From the NCBI GenBank assembly GCA_030066455.1, contig JASJBQ010000195.1, forward strand, positions 1-8,950: a DNA stretch of 8,950 nucleotides. Reading direction: 5' to 3'. A model generated the notes under the pieces. The model was not told the origin of the DNA and made no database searches. It was given only the letters and a program-made list of their open reading frames with translations. Below are positions 6,534 through 8,950 of the stretch, one piece after another. Position 1 is the stretch's first letter, and every line of letters starts with the position of its first letter. The stretch comes from Desulfobacterales bacterium (GTDB lineage: Bacteria; Desulfobacterota; Desulfobacteria; Desulfobacterales; UBA5852). The position numbers were made by a program, and so were the translations under genes.

Positions 6534-7661
6534 ATGAATTTTGATTTCAATCCCGAGGAGCAGGCCTGGCTCGACAGACTGGCCGCCCTGGCCGTCGATC
6601 TGTCCGGCGAAGACCCGCCTGCCGCGCAGAATGTCTCCGAAGGCCGGGCCCGGGCCCGAAGCGTATTGGAACGCCTGGCCGCGACCGACTATCTGAAGCG
6701 GGGCGTCCGCCCGCCGGACGCCGGTAAGGCCGTGGTTGCGCTGGCCGCCATGGAAACCCTGGCGGCCGGGGACCGCTGCACCATGCTGATGGCGGCCATG
6801 AGCACCTGCATGCTCGGTCGGGCCGTCGCGGCCTGGGGAAACGACGCGCAGCAGGACCGGTGGCTGCATCCCCTGATGACGGGCCGTTCCCTGGGAGCGC
6901 TGGCGCTTTCCGAGGCCAGCCTGAACGTCGACAACGATCCGCTGGAAACCAGGGCCCGGCCCGAGGGCGATGGCTTTCGACTGCGCGGGCGGAAATCATT
7001 CGTGATCAATGCGCCCCTGGCCGATGTGATCGGGGTGGTCGGTCTCTTCCAGGACCGCCCGGCGCTTTTTCTGATACCCGGCCAAGCCGAGGGCCTGAGC
7101 GTCGGTGCGCGGATCGAGACCATGGGGCATGACGGGCTTTGGATTGCGGATCTTCGGCTCAACGACAGCCCCGCGGCCGCGGCGGCGGTGATCCAGCCGC
7201 CCGCGGCCGTCGATCTCCTGGACCAGCTGCGCCTGTGGGAGAATGATATTCTTACCGCCCAGGCTTTGGGCCTCATGCGTTCCGCCTACGAAGCCGCGCG
7301 GGATTATGCCAAGTCCCACCGCACCGGCGGGAAGCCGATCATCGCCTACCAGGAAGTCGGGTTCAAACTCGCCGCGATGCTGACCCTTTACCAGACCGCC
7401 CAGCTGCTGGCCTACCGGGCCGCGTGGACGGCGGCGGTCGATGCCCGGGCCGGCCGGTCCTTGAACTGGTGCGCCAAGGTCTTTGCCACCGAATCGGCCG
7501 AGGAGGTGGCCGGTGACGCCCTGCGCATCCTGGGCCAAGAGGGCTACCGTGCCGGCAGTCGGGCCGCAGGGGCCTACCGCGCCGTCAAGCTGACCCAGAT
7601 CGGAGGCACCTCGACCGAGATCGCCCGGGTCAAGATCGGTGATGCGGCGCTGGGGTATTAA
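6534..7661 (+). CDS. Divergent acyl-CoA dehydrogenase homologue, possible partner subunit
   Basis: This 375-aa protein aligns along most of its length with the preceding ACAD but has lost several hallmarks. LSEPEAGSD becomes LSEASLNVD, removing the GSD that helps bind substrate. KMWITNGP becomes KSFVINAP (154-161), replacing the flavin-contacting W and T by F and I. GGYGY becomes GQEGY (335-339), and the ERxxRD motif is lost. The Arg of the FAD-contact segment appears kept (R263 in SHRTGGKP). The C-terminal motif reads IGGTSTEIARVKIGD, again without the MCAD-type Glu, while helix G has E236 (LWENDIL) where the neighbour has D244. It may be an active enzyme with an unusual substrate or a non-catalytic subunit of a mixed ACAD complex, as described for mycobacterial steroid-degrading FadE pairs. 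The frame is intact, and GGAAAG lies 5 nt before the ATG. Confidence 0.85.
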   Translation: MNFDFNPEEQAWLDRLAALAVDLSGEDPPAAQNVSEGRARARSVLERLAATDYLKRGVRPPDAGKAVVALAAMETLAAGDRCTMLMAAMSTCMLGRAVAAWGNDAQQDRWLHPLMTGRSLGALALSEASLNVDNDPLETRARPEGDGFRLRGRKSFVINAPLADVIGVVGLFQDRPALFLIPGQAEGLSVGARIETMGHDGLWIADLRLNDSPAAAAAVIQPPAAVDLLDQLRLWENDILTAQALGLMRSAYEAARDYAKSHRTGGKPIIAYQEVGFKLAAMLTLYQTAQLLAYRAAWTAAVDARAGRSLNWCAKVFATESAEEVAGDALRILGQEGYRAGSRAAGAYRAVKLTQIGGTSTEIARVKIGDAALGY

Positions 7662-7664
7662 TCC

Positions 7665-8369
7665 ATGAGAATCGATCAAGCCAGCAAACGACGCTCGCTG
7701 CAGGGTAAGTCTGAGACCCCGCTGACCCGCAGTGCCCGGCGGCGCCTGCGGGAGCGGGAGCATCGCCTGGAGACGATCCTCAAGGCGGCCGGAACCCTGT
7801 TTGCGGAAGAAGGCTACCACCGCACCGGCATGGAGCGCATCGCCGACGAGGCCGAGGTCTCGGTGGGGACGGTCTACTTCTACTTCAAGAACAAGGAAGA
7901 TCTGCTGGTTCAGCTTCTGGATCGCACCGGCTACGAGCTGCGCAACCTCCTGGGAGACGCTTTCCGCCATGCGGACGGCACCCTGGAGGGGTTTCGCAGC
8001 GCGGGCAAGGTTTTCTTCGAGGACTTCTGCCCGCACAACCCGGAGAAAATCGCCCTGATTTTCAGGGAGTCGGCCGGTCAGAGCGCGGTGGTCGAAGCGC
8101 ACCGCAAGCGGATTTTCGCCCGGCTGATCGAGGATCTCAAGGCCGCTCTCGCCAGCGTGGCGGCCAATCTGGGCGCCTTCCACAGCGATCTGGCCATCGA
8201 GGTCATGGCAGCCAGCATCCTGGGGATGTTCGAGCGCCTGGCCTACCATTATCTGATCTGGCAGGATCGCCGCGGCGATCTCGCCGCGGTCGGCGAGGAC
8301 GCCGTCGATTTCATCGTGGGCGGTATCCGCAACCTGCTGCACACCGAACCCGCTGACGAGGAGAACTAG
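7665..8369 (+). CDS. TetR/AcrR-family transcriptional regulator
   Basis: This 234-aa cytoplasmic repressor-type protein begins with a ~30-residue Arg-rich tail. A TetR N-terminal HTH follows at about 33-82: ETILKAAGTLFAEEGYHRTG, then MERIADEAEVSVGTVYFYF with the recognition helix near 65-74, and KNKEDLL. The remainder is the helical ligand-binding and dimerisation domain, which differs between members. In an acyl-CoA degradation operon the ligand is probably an acyl-CoA (inference). It starts 3 bp after the divergent ACAD and ends 3 bp before the carboxyltransferase, so all four are probably co-transcribed. Its ribosome site is weak (GGGG, 7652-7655), suggesting translation partly coupled to the upstream gene and low protein level. 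The likely targets are the twin palindromes at 5271-5303, making it autoregulatory. Confidence 0.93.
   Translation: MRIDQASKRRSLQGKSETPLTRSARRRLREREHRLETILKAAGTLFAEEGYHRTGMERIADEAEVSVGTVYFYFKNKEDLLVQLLDRTGYELRNLLGDAFRHADGTLEGFRSAGKVFFEDFCPHNPEKIALIFRESAGQSAVVEAHRKRIFARLIEDLKAALASVAANLGAFHSDLAIEVMAASILGMFERLAYHYLIWQDRRGDLAAVGEDAVDFIVGGIRNLLHTEPADEEN
8358..8364 (+). promoter_or_regulatory. Strong ribosome binding site inside the tetR 3' end
   Basis: GAGGAGA lies 8 nt before the ATG at 8373 and within the last codons of the TetR gene. It sets the carboxyltransferase start and suggests translational coupling. Confidence 0.7.
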
Positions 8370-8372
8370 CCC

Positions 8373-8950
8373 ATGGGCGTGATTGAATCCCGCATCGACG
8401 TCGGATCCGAGGCCTACCGGAAGAATTACGAGAAGATGGCGTCGCTGGTCGCAGACCTCAAGACCGCCCTGAAGCAGGCCCGGGAGGAGCGTTCCGACAA
8501 GGCCCGGCAGCGGGTGGCCGAGGTGGGCAAACTGCCGGTGCGCGAGCGGCTGGACCTGCTGCTCGACCGCAACACGCCCTTCCTGGAGATCGGGGCCCTG
8601 GCCGCCAAGGACATGTACGACGGCAAGGTGCACGCGGCCGGGAGCGTGATCGGCATCGGCGTGGTGGAAGGCCGCGAGGTCATCGTGAACGCCAACGACC
8701 CCATGATCAAGGGCGGCACCATTTATCCCCTGGGGGTCAAGAAGTCCCTGCGCGCGCAGAGGATCGCCATGGAAAACCGCCTGCCCACCCTCTACCTGAT
8801 CGACTCGGGGGGCGCTTTTCTGCCCATGCAGAGCGAGATCTTCCCGGACGAGGACGACGGCGGGCGCATCTTCTACAACCAGGCGTTGATGTCCAAGATG
8901 GGCATCCCGCAGATCGCGGCCGTCATGGGCCTGTGCACGGCCGGTGGGGC
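8373..8950 (+). CDS. Acyl-CoA carboxylase carboxyltransferase (beta) subunit, MCC-type, N-terminal part
   Basis: The first 192 residues are present; the gene continues past the window end (full members are ~530 aa). The enzyme transfers carboxyl from biotin to an acyl-CoA. After a helical N-terminus comes the first crotonase-like domain, with KLPVRERLDLLLD (53-65), AGSVIGIGVVEGREVIVNAND (89-109) and KGGTIYPLGVKKSLRAQ (113-129). DSGGAFLPMQSEIFPDE (144-160), then GRIFYNQALMSKMGIPQIAAV and GLCTAGG, follow. The DSGGAxLPxQ form is typical of methylcrotonyl-CoA and geranyl-CoA carboxylase beta subunits and differs from propionyl-CoA carboxylase (DSGGARIQEG). MCC acts after isovaleryl-CoA dehydrogenase in leucine breakdown, which fits the ACADs upstream. 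The biotin carboxylase subunit is expected downstream, outside the window. The exact substrate cannot be fixed from this portion. Confidence 0.9.
   Translation, partial: MGVIESRIDVGSEAYRKNYEKMASLVADLKTALKQAREERSDKARQRVAEVGKLPVRERLDLLLDRNTPFLEIGALAAKDMYDGKVHAAGSVIGIGVVEGREVIVNANDPMIKGGTIYPLGVKKSLRAQRIAMENRLPTLYLIDSGGAFLPMQSEIFPDEDDGGRIFYNQALMSKMGIPQIAAVMGLCTAGG

Noticed and set aside
4820..6550. Minus-strand open frame of 576 codons across the control region and first ACAD
   Set aside because: It is antisense to a well-supported ACAD, crosses the promoter region, and has no recognisable motif.
6996..8633. Minus-strand open frame of 545 codons opposite the second ACAD, tetR and carboxyltransferase
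   Set aside because: Three well-supported plus-strand genes occupy this stretch; the reverse frame has no family signature.
1..8950. CRISPR arrays, tRNA or rRNA genes, insertion sequences, phage genes
   Set aside because: I saw no regularly spaced repeats, tRNA-like cloverleaf, transposase motif or terminal inverted repeats in the window.

Overview
The window is GC-rich and densely coding, with short intergenic gaps and ordinary bacterial Shine-Dalgarno starts. Several acyl-CoA dehydrogenase (ACAD) genes, a biotin-dependent carboxyltransferase and an excisionase-type HTH/PBP-like regulator together suggest a Desulfobacterota (deltaproteobacterial, possibly sulfate-reducing) genome. That placement is inferred from gene style only; no marker gene is present.

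Left part (1-1710, plus strand). The window opens inside the 3' end of a gene resembling the cytoplasmic tail of YihY/BrkB-family membrane proteins. A perfect hairpin follows its stop codon. Next comes a good sigma70-like promoter (TTGACA, 18 bp, TATAGT) whose leader carries an inverted repeat and a second hairpin. This leads into a 304-aa regulator with an N-terminal excisionase-type HTH and a C-terminal PBP-like (PF12727-type) ligand domain. A GC-rich hairpin follows that gene, which converges on the next one.

Middle part (1711-4832, minus strand). A long (615-aa) ACAD with all of its usual catalytic motifs is followed, 116 bp downstream on the same strand, by alanine racemase (alr). The two may be co-transcribed, but nothing shows a functional link.

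Divergent control region (4833-5344). This 512-bp gap has no convincing gene. It holds a candidate minus-strand promoter for the long ACAD and a better plus-strand promoter. Two related palindromes, 18 bp apart centre to centre, overlap the -10 and predicted start of the plus-strand promoter.

Right part (5345-8950, plus strand). This is a tight catabolic operon: a standard-length ACAD, a second strongly divergent ACAD homologue, a TetR-family regulator, and the N-terminal third of a methylcrotonyl-CoA-carboxylase-type carboxyltransferase that runs off the window. The gaps are 46, 3 and 3 bp. A likely picture is an acyl-CoA (perhaps branched-chain or leucine-type) degradation operon that feeds electrons to ETF and is repressed by its own TetR protein at the twin palindromes.

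The most interesting features are the tandem ACAD pair, in which both members lack the usual Glu at the MCAD active-site position and one has lost several FAD- and CoA-contact motifs, and the paired palindromes at the operon promoter.
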